Shown here: positions 17,561 to 25,704 of the stretch, piece after piece
Position numbering within the stretch: position 1 is the stretch's first letter
Layout of the letters: each line of letters starts with the position of its first letter
From: Clostridium_AD frigoriphilum
GTDB taxonomy: Bacteria > Bacillota > Clostridia > Clostridiales > Clostridiaceae
Assembly (NCBI RefSeq): GCF_036541405.1
Contig: NZ_JAZHFS010000006.1
Location: 62,001 to 126,000, forward strand
DNA length: 64,000 nucleotides
Direction: 5' to 3'
Notes under the pieces: model-generated
Database searches by the model: none
What the model was told of the DNA's origin: nothing
What the model saw: the letters and a program-made list of their open reading frames with translations, nothing else
Position numbers and translations under genes: made by a program

Positions 17561-17579
17561 GATATTGATTATCGTTCTT
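17561..17579. promoter_or_regulatory. Fur-like box between flavodoxin and araC-type gene
   Basis: The plus strand reads GATATTGATTATCGTTCTT, matching 15 of 19 positions of the classical Fur consensus. It overlaps the -35 of the rightward promoter and lies upstream of the flavodoxin start, so iron-loaded Fur could repress both directions. Confidence 0.6.
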
Positions 17580-17593
17580 ATTTATATTATAAT
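17565..17593 (+). promoter_or_regulatory. Promoter of the AraC-type regulator
   Basis: TTGATT, a 17-base spacer and a perfect TATAAT point rightward to the gene at 17656. The -35 lies inside the Fur-like box. Confidence 0.65.
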
Positions 17594-17655
17594 AGTTTTA
17601 TATTATATTTATTTAACATTATTACTATGTTTTTTTAAAATATTAAGGAGATATT

Positions 17656-18300
17656 ATGAAAAATTTACTCAATCACACAGACCTTGCTTTAAACATCGGA
17701 AATGACAACTTAGAAACTTCAATTAACATATACACAAACAAGATAAATGTTTTTTTATCTTCATCAAATAACACAAATGAATTAAAAAAATTACTCTATT
17801 CAATTAATATCTTTATATACACCTATTTTTGCAATAACCCTTCAATAAACCTGGAGGATTTATGTTATCAAAATCTTAAGCTTATGGATACTCATCATAT
17901 GAAAGATGACTTAATTTCCGTAGGAAAACAAATAATTAAAAGCTATATTGAAATTTTGCATAAGGGTAAACCAATATCTGAGAATAAAATCATAAAACAT
18001 GCTTTGAGCTACATTCACTCAAATATTGAAAAAAAGATAACTCTAGAAAAAGTTGCAAACCATGTTCATATCAGTAGCAACTATTTGTGTTATCTTTTTA
18101 AAGAGAGTACTGGATTCAAATTTTGCGAGTACATAAATATATGTAGAACTAATGCAGCAAAAGATTTCTTAGACAACACTTCTTATCCATTAGAAATGAT
18201 TTCTTTTAAATCTGGATTTAATAGTCAAAGTCATTTTTGCACCACTTTCAAAAAATATCTGGGTGTCTCTCCTAATGGATTTAGAAAAAGGGAACATTAA
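17656..18300 (+). CDS. AraC-family transcriptional regulator
   Basis: This 214-residue protein has the two-helix-turn-helix AraC DNA-binding domain at its C-terminus (about 112-212). The first HTH is in KITLEKVANHVHISSNYLCY and the second ends in the family signature FNSQSHFCTTFKKYLGVSPN. The N-terminal part of about 110 residues is short, helical and lysine-rich and does not match a standard cupin sensor domain. It is read away from the flavodoxin gene across a shared Fur-like region, so it may control flavodoxin or an iron-response set. The effector is unknown. AAGGAG precedes the ATG. Confidence 0.88.
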   Translation: MKNLLNHTDLALNIGNDNLETSINIYTNKINVFLSSSNNTNELKKLLYSINIFIYTYFCNNPSINLEDLCYQNLKLMDTHHMKDDLISVGKQIIKSYIEILHKGKPISENKIIKHALSYIHSNIEKKITLEKVANHVHISSNYLCYLFKESTGFKFCEYINICRTNAAKDFLDNTSYPLEMISFKSGFNSQSHFCTTFKKYLGVSPNGFRKREH

Positions 18301-18315
18301 TTATCCTCTCAATTT

Positions 18316-18350
18316 AAAAAAATGGTGCAGATTTTATTCTACACCATTTT
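18316..18350. terminator. Bidirectional terminator between araC-type and cation-efflux genes
   Basis: AAAATGGTG at 18319-18327 pairs with CACCATTTT at 18342-18350, with T runs on both strands. The stop codon of the minus-strand cation-efflux gene lies inside the loop, so the stem overlaps its last codons. Confidence 0.78.
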
Positions 18351-19227
18351 GATCTGATTTAATTTCAGGTTCTACATGGACCACTGCTTCAGTAATGTCA
18401 AGCTCACTTCTCAATTTTCCTTCAATTTCTTCCGTGATATTGTGGCCTTCAACTACACTTAAGTCTGCACTAACTACTACTATTATATCAAGAAAAACAT
18501 TGTTTCCATTAATGCGAGCCCTGACATCCTTAACCTTTTTAACTCTTGGAACCTCATTTATGCATTCAATTATATTATCTAATTGTTTTTTATCGAAACC
18601 ATCTGTTAAGTTAAGCGTTGCCTCCCTTAAGATATCCCAACCAGTCTTTACAATTAATATGCCAACTAGAACTGCAGCTAATGGATCTACCCAAGGCAAT
18701 CCAAATTGAGAAGCAATAATACCTACAGCTGTACCTATACCAACCCAGGCATCTGAAAGATTATCTTTAGCCGCAGCCATAAGCCCTGAACTATTTATTT
18801 GAATAGCAATTTTTTTATTATATCGGTAGACAAAATATATTGCTACAGCACAAACAATACCAACTATAGCTGCCCTTAAGTCTGGAACCTGCGCTTTAAA
18901 GAAGATAATAGAATTGGCTGCATTATATAAAACATCCAGACCTACCACTATCATAATTAAGGAGGCAATAAGTGATGCCATAGTCTCTGCTCTAAAATGA
19001 CCATATAGATGATCATCATCAGCAGGCTTTCGCGATATTTTTAATCCAATTAATACAGCTAGTGAAGAAACTATATCCGTTGTATTATTTAGTCCATCTG
19101 CCGTTAGACCCTTTGAACTAGATAAATATCCAATTCCTAGCTTTAATGCAGAAAGTACTATGTACGCAAGAATGCTTATACGAGCGCCTCTTTCTGCAAT
19201 TTTTAAATTATTATATTTTTCTTCCAT
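18334..19227 (-). CDS. Cation diffusion facilitator (CDF) metal efflux protein
   Basis: This 297-residue proton-coupled exporter of zinc, iron, manganese or similar ions has six predicted membrane helices in the first 200 residues. The metal-site motifs are ADGLNNTTD in helix 2 and KDNLSDAW in helix 5, each with the paired acidic ligands. HLYGHFRAE lies in the loop after helix 2. The soluble C-terminal domain (about 205-297) ends in VEGHNITEEIEGKL and VVHVEPE. The ATG at 19227 has AGGAG eight bases upstream; a GTG three codons earlier overlaps that site. Metal specificity cannot be assigned. Confidence 0.92.
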   Translation of the reverse strand: MEEKYNNLKIAERGARISILAYIVLSALKLGIGYLSSSKGLTADGLNNTTDIVSSLAVLIGLKISRKPADDDHLYGHFRAETMASLIASLIMIVVGLDVLYNAANSIIFFKAQVPDLRAAIVGIVCAVAIYFVYRYNKKIAIQINSSGLMAAAKDNLSDAWVGIGTAVGIIASQFGLPWVDPLAAVLVGILIVKTGWDILREATLNLTDGFDKKQLDNIIECINEVPRVKKVKDVRARINGNNVFLDIIVVVSADLSVVEGHNITEEIEGKLRSELDITEAVVHVEPEIKSDQNGVE

Positions 19228-19315
19228 GTTTTCCACTCCTAGATTTATATACTATTTTACAAAATGATATTATTGTCTATTTCAACGTATTTTCCCACTT
19301 ATTCCACTCTTGTTT

Positions 19316-20092
19316 TCATCCTATTTTTATGCTTGTCATAGACATAGAACTATGTTGTATACCCTTATATATAAAATTAACTTCATCTTCTTCATCCTGT
19401 ATTCCAGCTATATAGAGTAATGGTAAATAGTGTTCCTTTGTAGGTACAGATAACTTGGCACTTTTCCCTGTTTTTTGATAATTTATAATATTATCATGCT
19501 TTCTATTTACAATAGCATCACAAATATAATTATCAAATTCAGACGCCCATTCAAATGGAGTTGCATTCATATCATAGTCCATTATTCCTAAATTATGTAC
19601 AATATCTCCACTTCCTATTATTAAAATTCCTTTTTCACGAAGTTTCGAAAGTTTTCTACCAAGATCATAGTGATACTGTTCATCCCCTAATTTATTCAGA
19701 CTCATTTGAAATACTGGTATATCAGCCTTAGGATATAAATGCGATAGTACAGCCCACGCACCATGGTCCAGTCCCCATTTTTCTGTTAGTATTACATGAG
19801 AATCCTTAAGTTCCTCAGCTACAATCTGTGCATATTTTTTAGATCCAGTAGGCTTATATTTAAGATTATACAGTTCATCTGGAAAACCATAAAAATCATA
19901 AATCTGCTCAGGCTCATCTGATGATGTAATAAATGTACCCTCAGTCTCCCAATGGGCCGAGATTACTAAAATAGCTTCTGGCTTTGGTATATTTTGAGTT
20001 GATTGACGTATAGCCTCTGTATATTCATTATTTAATACTGCATTCATAGGACTACCGTGACCAATAAATAATACTGGCATTTTTTTATTCAT
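19316..20092 (-). CDS. ygiD: 4,5-DOPA-extradiol-dioxygenase-like protein (YgiD family)
   Basis: This 258-residue member of the class III extradiol ring-cleavage dioxygenases has metal ligands in LFIGHGSPMNA and VISAHWETEGTF near the N-terminus. Further conserved segments are WGLDHGAWAVL and IIGSGDIVHNLG. E. coli YgiD opens L-DOPA. In an anaerobe the oxygen-dependent reaction is unlikely to be routine, so the role here may be detoxification or something not yet known. It appears monocistronic, with hairpins upstream that end the preceding transcript. Confidence 0.85.
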   Translation of the reverse strand: MNKKMPVLFIGHGSPMNAVLNNEYTEAIRQSTQNIPKPEAILVISAHWETEGTFITSSDEPEQIYDFYGFPDELYNLKYKPTGSKKYAQIVAEELKDSHVILTEKWGLDHGAWAVLSHLYPKADIPVFQMSLNKLGDEQYHYDLGRKLSKLREKGILIIGSGDIVHNLGIMDYDMNATPFEWASEFDNYICDAIVNRKHDNIINYQKTGKSAKLSVPTKEHYLPLLYIAGIQDEEDEVNFIYKGIQHSSMSMTSIKIG

Positions 20093-20119
20093 TATAAATT
20101 ACCCCCTATTTGTATACTA

Positions 20120-20169
20120 AAAAACGAGACCCTTAACATAATTCAAAAGAATTATGTTAAAAGTCTCGT
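20120..20169 (-). terminator. Long hairpin terminator after the NYN gene
   Basis: ACGAGAC plus TTAACATAATTC on the left pair with GAATTATGTTAA plus GTCTCGT on the right around an AAAA loop, and the minus strand continues into TTTTTT. A second, imperfect stem-loop with core GGTGT-TATAT-ACACC lies just upstream at about 20175-20222. Confidence 0.82.
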
Positions 20170-20305
20170 TACCCTTAAGGTCATAAAGCCAGGTGTTATA
20201 TACACCAGTATGTTGACTTTATTGTTATAACTACTCCCTTTTAACAATTCAATTATATAAAAATATTTACGCTTGTCAGTAAAACCCTTTTTATGGAACT
20301 CAATA

Positions 20306-21058
20306 TTACTCTTTGTTTCTGATATATTTAAGACTTATACTTGGATTACTAGTTTTCGTTGACCTAATCTCAAAAATATTTAGAGATGCAACAAACGGTG
20401 TAAGTTTTGTATAACCATAATTTCTAGTATCAAAGTCTGGATACCTTTTATTAAGAGTACTACCTAATTCTCCTAAAAATGCCCAACCATCTTCATCTGA
20501 AATCTCAGTTATAATGGTTTTAATAGCCTCTACTAATTTAATAGAACTTATCATACCACCCTTTAAATCTTCTTGAGCTTGTGTTCCCTTAGTACTAGGT
20601 ACCTCAGTATGTTTTGGTGCCATAGATGCTAATACTTCAAGATACTTAAACTTCTCACAAGCAGAGATGAAAGGCGTAGGAGTCTTCTTTTCTCCCATAC
20701 CAATAACATACATACCAGCTTCCCGAAGCCTAGCTGCCAGTTTAGTAAAATCGCTATCACTAGATACTATACAAAATCCATCAACGTTATTTGAATAGAG
20801 TATATCCATAGCATCTATTATAAGTGCTGCATCTGTTGAATTTTTCCCTGTTGTATAGCTATATTGTTGTATTGGACTTATAGAATAATTAAGCAAAACA
20901 TTTTTCCATGAAGCTAGTTGAGGCTTAGTCCAATCTCCATAAATCCTTTTATACGTAGGTGTCCCATGATTCGAAATTTCATCAATGATATACTTTATAT
21001 ATTTATCAGATACATTATCAGCATCAATCAAAACTGCAATTTTCTTATCTTTCTCCAT
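20306..21058 (-). CDS. NYN-domain protein with C-terminal LOTUS/OST-HTH domain
   Basis: This 250-residue protein has an N-terminal NYN (PIN-like nuclease, LabA/DUF88) domain at about 1-150. It carries the acidic residues expected for metal binding: VLIDADNVS near residue 10, STDAALIIDAMD near 80 and FCIVSSDSDFTKLAARLREAG near 100. The C-terminal part (about 175-250, with KTIITEISDEDGWAFLGELG and YPDFDTRNYGYTKLTPFV) fits an OST-HTH/LOTUS RNA-binding domain. The pair suggests an RNA-directed nuclease. The ATG at 21058 follows AAGGAG; a GTG five codons earlier precedes that site. It is a single-gene unit. Confidence 0.85.
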   Translation of the reverse strand: MEKDKKIAVLIDADNVSDKYIKYIIDEISNHGTPTYKRIYGDWTKPQLASWKNVLLNYSISPIQQYSYTTGKNSTDAALIIDAMDILYSNNVDGFCIVSSDSDFTKLAARLREAGMYVIGMGEKKTPTPFISACEKFKYLEVLASMAPKHTEVPSTKGTQAQEDLKGGMISSIKLVEAIKTIITEISDEDGWAFLGELGSTLNKRYPDFDTRNYGYTKLTPFVASLNIFEIRSTKTSNPSISLKYIRNKE

Positions 21059-21191
21059 TTTTTTCTCCTTCACATTAATCTCTTTAACTTCTTATAGTGC
21101 AACTCTGTTAATTAACACTTTATAATATTAGATTCTACAAGATTCTAAATATTCCTTCTTTATTTCTAAAATAGACATATGTATCTTGTAT

Positions 21192-22358
21192 CTACTTACC
21201 TTCCACGTTTCCAACTTCTGAATGCCTTGTTATAATCTTCATTATAAATAACTTTATTATGCCAGCAATAGGTACGGATAAAAGCATTCCCATTATACCT
21301 GCTATTGAACCCCCTATTGTTATTGCCATAATTACGAATATTGGATGAAGTCCCATACTGTCTCCTACAACTTTTGGTGATATAACAGCACTATCAAGTT
21401 GCTGAACTGCAAGTAGTAATAGAACTGCCCAAACAGCCATAATTGGATTTGGACTAAGAAGACCAATAATAATTGCTGGAATACAACCAATTAGTGGACC
21501 AACATAAGGTATAATATTAGCAATACCTGCAGTTAACCCTATAAGAAAAGCAAAATCAAGTCCTATAACTGATAGTCCAATACTGCTAATTAAGCCTACT
21601 ATTAACCCATCCAGTAATTGCCCTCTTATAAAGCTAGATATAATATCATTAATTTCAAATATAGTTTTATTAAAACTGTTAAACTTTCTTTCCCTCATTA
21701 TAAGTCCCACAGAATTTATATAAAGCTTCTTAAAAAAATCATGGTCCTTTAACAAATAAAAAGAAATAAATAAGCCAATAAAACTATTCACAAGAATATT
21801 GCCTATACCTGTAAATAGCATAATAATGCTATTTATAGAGACCGATAAATAGGAATATACTTGCGTTATAGCTTTAGATAAATAACCTTTTAGATCAAGT
21901 GAAAGACCACTCTGCGTAATCTTTCTGTTAATATAATCAAAAAATTCATTATATCGTTTTATATAATCAGTTATAGTTGCAAACATAACAGATAAGGTTT
22001 GATTGCTACTAATTTGTCCACCAATCATTGCATACATACTATAAATAAGTACAACAACTAATAAAATCACTACTAAATATGTTAGCAGAATACTTATCAA
22101 ATGTGGCTTATATTTGAGTTTTAATGACTTAACTAAAAAAGTATTTATAATCTTTGATAACGGATATAATAGATAAGCAATTATACAACCAACAATAAGT
22201 GGCGATATAATTGAAGCTATAGCATTTATTATACCAATGGTAGTTGTAAATAATACTTTGAAATTAAAGACTATATTATAACTTATAAATATTAGGGTTG
22301 CCCCTAGCACAACATATAATACGCATTCAAGATACTTTTTATCCAACTTGTCTTTCAA
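21192..22358 (-). CDS. AI-2E family transporter (YdiK/TqsA type)
   Basis: This 388-residue polytopic membrane protein of the former UPF0118 family has two N-terminal helices, a long polar middle and a C-terminal bundle. The bundle carries the conserved FLIGLTAGIANIIPYVGPLIG and DSAVISPKVVGDSMGLHPI segments. Some members export autoinducer-2, and others act as sodium/proton antiporters or are uncharacterised; the substrate here is open. The start is TTG with GGAG nine bases upstream and no better ATG nearby. It lies 50 bases downstream of a small four-helix membrane protein gene. Confidence 0.88.
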   Translation of the reverse strand: MKDKLDKKYLECVLYVVLGATLIFISYNIVFNFKVLFTTTIGIINAIASIISPLIVGCIIAYLLYPLSKIINTFLVKSLKLKYKPHLISILLTYLVVILLVVVLIYSMYAMIGGQISSNQTLSVMFATITDYIKRYNEFFDYINRKITQSGLSLDLKGYLSKAITQVYSYLSVSINSIIMLFTGIGNILVNSFIGLFISFYLLKDHDFFKKLYINSVGLIMRERKFNSFNKTIFEINDIISSFIRGQLLDGLIVGLISSIGLSVIGLDFAFLIGLTAGIANIIPYVGPLIGCIPAIIIGLLSPNPIMAVWAVLLLLAVQQLDSAVISPKVVGDSMGLHPIFVIMAITIGGSIAGIMGMLLSVPIAGIIKLFIMKIITRHSEVGNVEGK

Positions 22359-22411
22359 ATTTATATTCTCCTCAGTAATTATTTTTTAAATTTATGTTAT
22401 TTGAGTAATAT

Positions 22412-22822
22412 TTATATAATATGAATAACTATAGCTAATAATAATATAAATGCCATAGTGCGGTGAACTTTAAGCCACATACCTTTTCGATTTTTATTTA
22501 TAAAAGTACCATAAACACCTAGCAAGAATATGATGACCATAAATGATGCTGCAACTATTCCAGTTATACTAATGCGACCTGCAGAGAAAGCAATGATAAA
22601 ATGAGTAAGTACAGTAAATATTGCTATTGTACCTGCTAGCTTATGATATTTAATAATTATTTTCATTAACTTTCTATATAGATCTACTATTGGCTTTTTT
22701 TCTTTTCCAAGTTTACCAATATATTTTTTATTAATAAATTTCACGAAATAATTTGAAATTGCTATACCAAAACATATAACTGTTACCCAACCTAAAAATC
22801 CAAATAGAGCTCTTGTTTGCAT
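22412..22822 (-). CDS. Small four-helix membrane protein with conserved histidines
   Basis: This 136-residue protein has four predicted membrane helices (about 4-26, 56-74, 84-105 and 115-135). Histidines sit in KYHKLAG and LTHFIIA around helix 2 and in KVHRTMAF and IVIHII around helix 4. The paired arrangement resembles b-type haem ligation in cytochrome b561 or ferric-reductase-like membrane domains, but I cannot assign a family firmly. Haem binding is an inference. It is followed by the AI-2E-type transporter gene and preceded by the kinase gene. Confidence 0.65.
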   Translation of the reverse strand: MQTRALFGFLGWVTVICFGIAISNYFVKFINKKYIGKLGKEKKPIVDLYRKLMKIIIKYHKLAGTIAIFTVLTHFIIAFSAGRISITGIVAASFMVIIFLLGVYGTFINKNRKGMWLKVHRTMAFILLLAIVIHII

Positions 22823-22877
22823 AATATAATTTTCCCCTCGTAAATCTCATAAATATTAACATTTATTTAATAATAGT

Positions 22878-23597
22878 TTAAACTCCAAACACATTTGTAA
22901 AATCCATTTTAATATCCTCAATATCTTCATAGACTTTCTCAAGTCCTAATAATTTTTTTAAAAACAACTTTTGCTTATTTGTTAGATTTAATTCCTTATA
23001 CCATGGTAACTTTTTATGTTTTTCTTTTGTTTCAAATGAAGAGTAAAGCAAATATAGTAAAAACTCACCTAAATAAGAAAAGTCTAAATCATATGGATAT
23101 CTATTGTTATCTACCCATCTTGCCAAACCAAAGTCAATAAGATATAGTTCTCCATTATCTATCAAAACATTTGGTATCCTTATATCCCTATGAACTACAC
23201 CATTTTCATGAATATATTTTATAAGTTTAATCAGCTTAAACCCTATATCAAAAAATTCTTTATTAGTAAATTTGTACTTATATTTAAAAAGAAGATCCTC
23301 TACAGTTAATCCATTTTTAAATTCCAAAACAAACGCATAAAAGCCTTTTTGATTTATAACTCCTAAAAACTCTGGGATTCCATTATCTCTAAGGTTTGAT
23401 AATATAACCGCTTCATACACATTCCTATCTATCTTTCTTTTAAAAATGCTCTTTTTAAATTTTTTAATAACGACCTTATCGTAAGTATCTGTTTTTGCGA
23501 GAAAACACACTCCATATTTACCTTCACCAATTGGTTTCTCAATGATATATTTTCCAACCTGTTTCCCAAAATATTTTTTGCGACTGAGTGACCACAT
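22878..23597 (-). CDS. Serine/threonine protein kinase-like protein
   Basis: This 239-residue kinase domain stands alone. Visible motifs are the glycine loop IGEGKYGVCFLAK, the lysine in KVVIKKFKK, the catalytic loop VVHRDIRIPNVL and the metal motif LIDFGLARW. The activation segment is very short and the usual APE motif is missing, as in compact bacterial kinases such as Bacillus YrzF and YbdM. No membrane helix or PASTA domain is present, so it should be soluble. The gene starts four bases after the stop of the zinc-ribbon gene, which suggests coupled translation and a shared function. Targets are unknown. Confidence 0.88.
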   Translation of the reverse strand: MWSLSRKKYFGKQVGKYIIEKPIGEGKYGVCFLAKTDTYDKVVIKKFKKSIFKRKIDRNVYEAVILSNLRDNGIPEFLGVINQKGFYAFVLEFKNGLTVEDLLFKYKYKFTNKEFFDIGFKLIKLIKYIHENGVVHRDIRIPNVLIDNGELYLIDFGLARWVDNNRYPYDLDFSYLGEFLLYLLYSSFETKEKHKKLPWYKELNLTNKQKLFLKKLLGLEKVYEDIEDIKMDFTNVFGV

Positions 23598-23601
23598 ACT
23601 T

Positions 23602-23970
23602 CTACTCGTTTATTCCTTTTCCACATTTAAGGCAAAACTTCGCATTTGAAGGTAGTTTCTCCCCACACTCCTTGCAAAACAATACATTATTAACCTTTTC
23701 TCCACATTCTAAACAAAATTTTGAACCAGTTGGTATTTGAGCATTACACTTCCTACAAACTATACCATTTTGATTTTCCATAGGTTGATTATTAATAGGT
23801 AAATTGTTATTTTCATAATTATTGTTATTATTATAGTTGCGATTAGATCCACTTCTCGAACCACTCATGTTAAATAAGTTTCCTAAAAAGCCTTTTTTCT
23901 GATAGTGATTGCTTCCATTATTTCCTCTTCTATAACGATTGCCGTTAGATGAACTTGATGAAGAACTCAT
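23602..23970 (-). CDS. Double zinc-ribbon protein with disordered N-terminus
   Basis: This 122-residue protein has a serine/asparagine/glycine-rich, probably disordered first half with basic patches, then two zinc ribbons: CRKCNAQIPTGSKFCLECG at about 73-91 and CKECGEKLPSNAKFCLKCG at about 100-118. Such ribbons usually mediate protein or nucleic-acid contacts. It is encoded immediately before the kinase gene in the same unit, so it may be its partner or substrate; its serine-rich tail is a possible phosphorylation site. The ribosome site AAAGGGG lies within the last codons of a P-type ATPase relic. Confidence 0.8.
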   Translation of the reverse strand: MSSSSSSSNGNRYRRGNNGSNHYQKKGFLGNLFNMSGSRSGSNRNYNNNNNYENNNLPINNQPMENQNGIVCRKCNAQIPTGSKFCLECGEKVNNVLFCKECGEKLPSNAKFCLKCGKGINE

Positions 23971-23974
23971 ATTT

Positions 23975-24118
23975 TCATACCCCTTTTCTTATATTATCAT
24001 AAATTTGTCTACCATCTTTTATTGTATCTACAATAGTTGAAAAATTATCATCAAGAAGGATTATATATGCAGCTTCCTTTGAAACCCTGAATCGCTTGTA
24101 ACTCTTTTGCATTGCAAT
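23975..24118 (-). pseudogene. Relic of a cation-transporting P-type ATPase
   Basis: The minus strand encodes VSKEAAYIILLDDNFSTIVD followed by DGRQIYDNIRK. This closely matches the conserved stretch after the GDGxNDxP hinge of calcium-type P2 ATPases. Just before it is IAMQKSYK, a distorted form of the IAMG segment. The frame stops two codons after NIRK, and no GDGVNDAP, DKTGT or transmembrane regions are found around it. Only about 45 of some 850 residues remain, so this is a gene fossil left by deletion. A frame upstream to 24217 is open but shows no family similarity. Confidence 0.75.
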
Positions 24119-24347
24119 CTTCAGATATGTTCTAGAAATGGGTATAAAAAAACCGTAGAACAATAAACTGTCCCACAGGTATATAACCATCCTGTTGCCT
24201 TTTAGGCCCAGCCCCACGAACTTTTTTTAAAGTTCATCGCCTGCTCAGTTTGTACTGTAGATTTGTATGCAGTGCAAAGAGATTTTTTTAAGAATACCAT
24301 ATATATTTTTTCGTGTCAATATATATCATTTGCTTTACCAAAGATTC

Positions 24348-25454
24348 TTATATAAAAACCTTTGGGATGCTAGGATTTTCAGTTAAATACATCATTGGTG
24401 GGTAATACATTAAAAAGCCAAGTATATCTCCTAATTTAGGTTCTATATCACAATCTTCAATGTCTACAATTAAGTGATCAGAACTGCTTCCTATAATTTT
24501 AACACCTTGTTTTTGTGGAATTAGCTTATCATGTAATCCAAAATCCTGTTTTCCCACTGCAAGTAGGGCTCTTTTCCTTATACCATTATCCTCATAAGTT
24601 GGTTTAGTCCCAAAAGCATCAATAAATACTTCTCCAATAGGATGTGTTGGTTTATTTTTTATTTCAACAATCTGTGCCTTTAATACAAAGGTATCCTTAT
24701 GCATATGCTTCATATCATATCCCCAAAATTTCTCTAAATCCTCTGCTAATAATATTCCTTCTCCTACTCTTAAATTATTTATTCTCTTAGGCATTTTACC
24801 ATCTATTATTAACGGTAGCGAACTTGTAGCACCTCCAGAAATTATATCAAGTCTTCTTTTTATTTTACTTTCAATTATTTCAGCAATACTGCAAAGCCTT
24901 CCTAAATTCTCAATTGTTGGAACTATAGAACCATAACAACCTAGATTTGTTCCAATCCCATATAATTCAACATTTTTAAGATGTTTTTCTACGTGAGTTG
25001 CTAAGTTAATAATTTCATCTTGGTCATATACACCTTCTCTTAAATCTCCAAGGTCAAGCATTAAAATTACCTTATGCTTTTTTCCTTGCAATTCACATTC
25101 CTTTTGGATCATATTAAGTGTTTCCATCTCAGAATTTAAACTAACCTGTGCAAATTCAACTAGTTTTTTTATTTCACTAAACATCGGAATTCTAAGCATC
25201 ATAAAGGGTTTATTTAACCCATATTCCTTTAGTTTAATTATTTGATCCATTCTTGAACTTGCTATATATGTGCATCCTGCATTTACGAATTGCATAGATA
25301 CCTCAGGTATTGCATTAAACCCCTTAACTACTCCAGCAATACTTATACCTTGGGTGTTACATAACTCTACCATGCTTTTCACATTTTCATATACTTTTTT
25401 TAGGTTTATTTCAAGTATTGGATATTTAATATCTGAATAAGCTTTTTTATTCAT
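24348..25454 (-). CDS. orr: PLP-dependent alanine/ornithine racemase-family enzyme
   Basis: This 368-residue fold-type III PLP enzyme has the Schiff-base lysine in GISIAGVVKGFNAIPE near residue 45. Conserved barrel segments include MLDLGDLREG, YGIGTNLGCYG and ISGGATSSLPL, and NNLRVGEGILLAED lies near the phosphate site. The pattern agrees best with clostridial ornithine racemase, which makes D-ornithine for the ornithine fermentation pathway. Other members of the family racemise alanine or serine, so the substrate is inferred. No oraS/oraE or ord genes are nearby. The ribosome site is GGGAG. Confidence 0.75.
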   Translation of the reverse strand: MNKKAYSDIKYPILEINLKKVYENVKSMVELCNTQGISIAGVVKGFNAIPEVSMQFVNAGCTYIASSRMDQIIKLKEYGLNKPFMMLRIPMFSEIKKLVEFAQVSLNSEMETLNMIQKECELQGKKHKVILMLDLGDLREGVYDQDEIINLATHVEKHLKNVELYGIGTNLGCYGSIVPTIENLGRLCSIAEIIESKIKRRLDIISGGATSSLPLIIDGKMPKRINNLRVGEGILLAEDLEKFWGYDMKHMHKDTFVLKAQIVEIKNKPTHPIGEVFIDAFGTKPTYEDNGIRKRALLAVGKQDFGLHDKLIPQKQGVKIIGSSSDHLIVDIEDCDIEPKLGDILGFLMYYPPMMYLTENPSIPKVFI

Positions 25455-25631
25455 ACCTGCTCTCCCTTAAAAGATCTTTCTTTCCTTAACAGTATAACCT
25501 ATAATAAAAATTATTTAAATAATCTTATAAAATTAACCTTTTATTGCATTTTAATAATCTAATATCACTATATATTTAATTTCATCAATTGTTACTATAA
25601 TATAAAAAAACCCGAGACTATTATGTATTAA

Positions 25632-25660
25632 TTTATAAGCTATTCATTAAATGTTATAAT
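25632..25660 (+). promoter_or_regulatory. Extended -10 promoter for fetAB
   Basis: The plus strand carries TGTTATAAT, an extended -10, with a poor TTTATA 17 bases upstream, about 45 bases before the ABC gene start. Confidence 0.45.
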
Positions 25661-25704
25661 AGACTTAAATAAAAAAAACAAATACGAATAAAGAAGGAAT
25701 TATA

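Noticed and set aside
23975..24217. 80-codon gene as an intact small membrane protein
   Set aside because: Only the last 45 codons resemble a known protein, a piece of P-type ATPase; the N-terminal part has no ribosome site or similarity, so I call it a relic.
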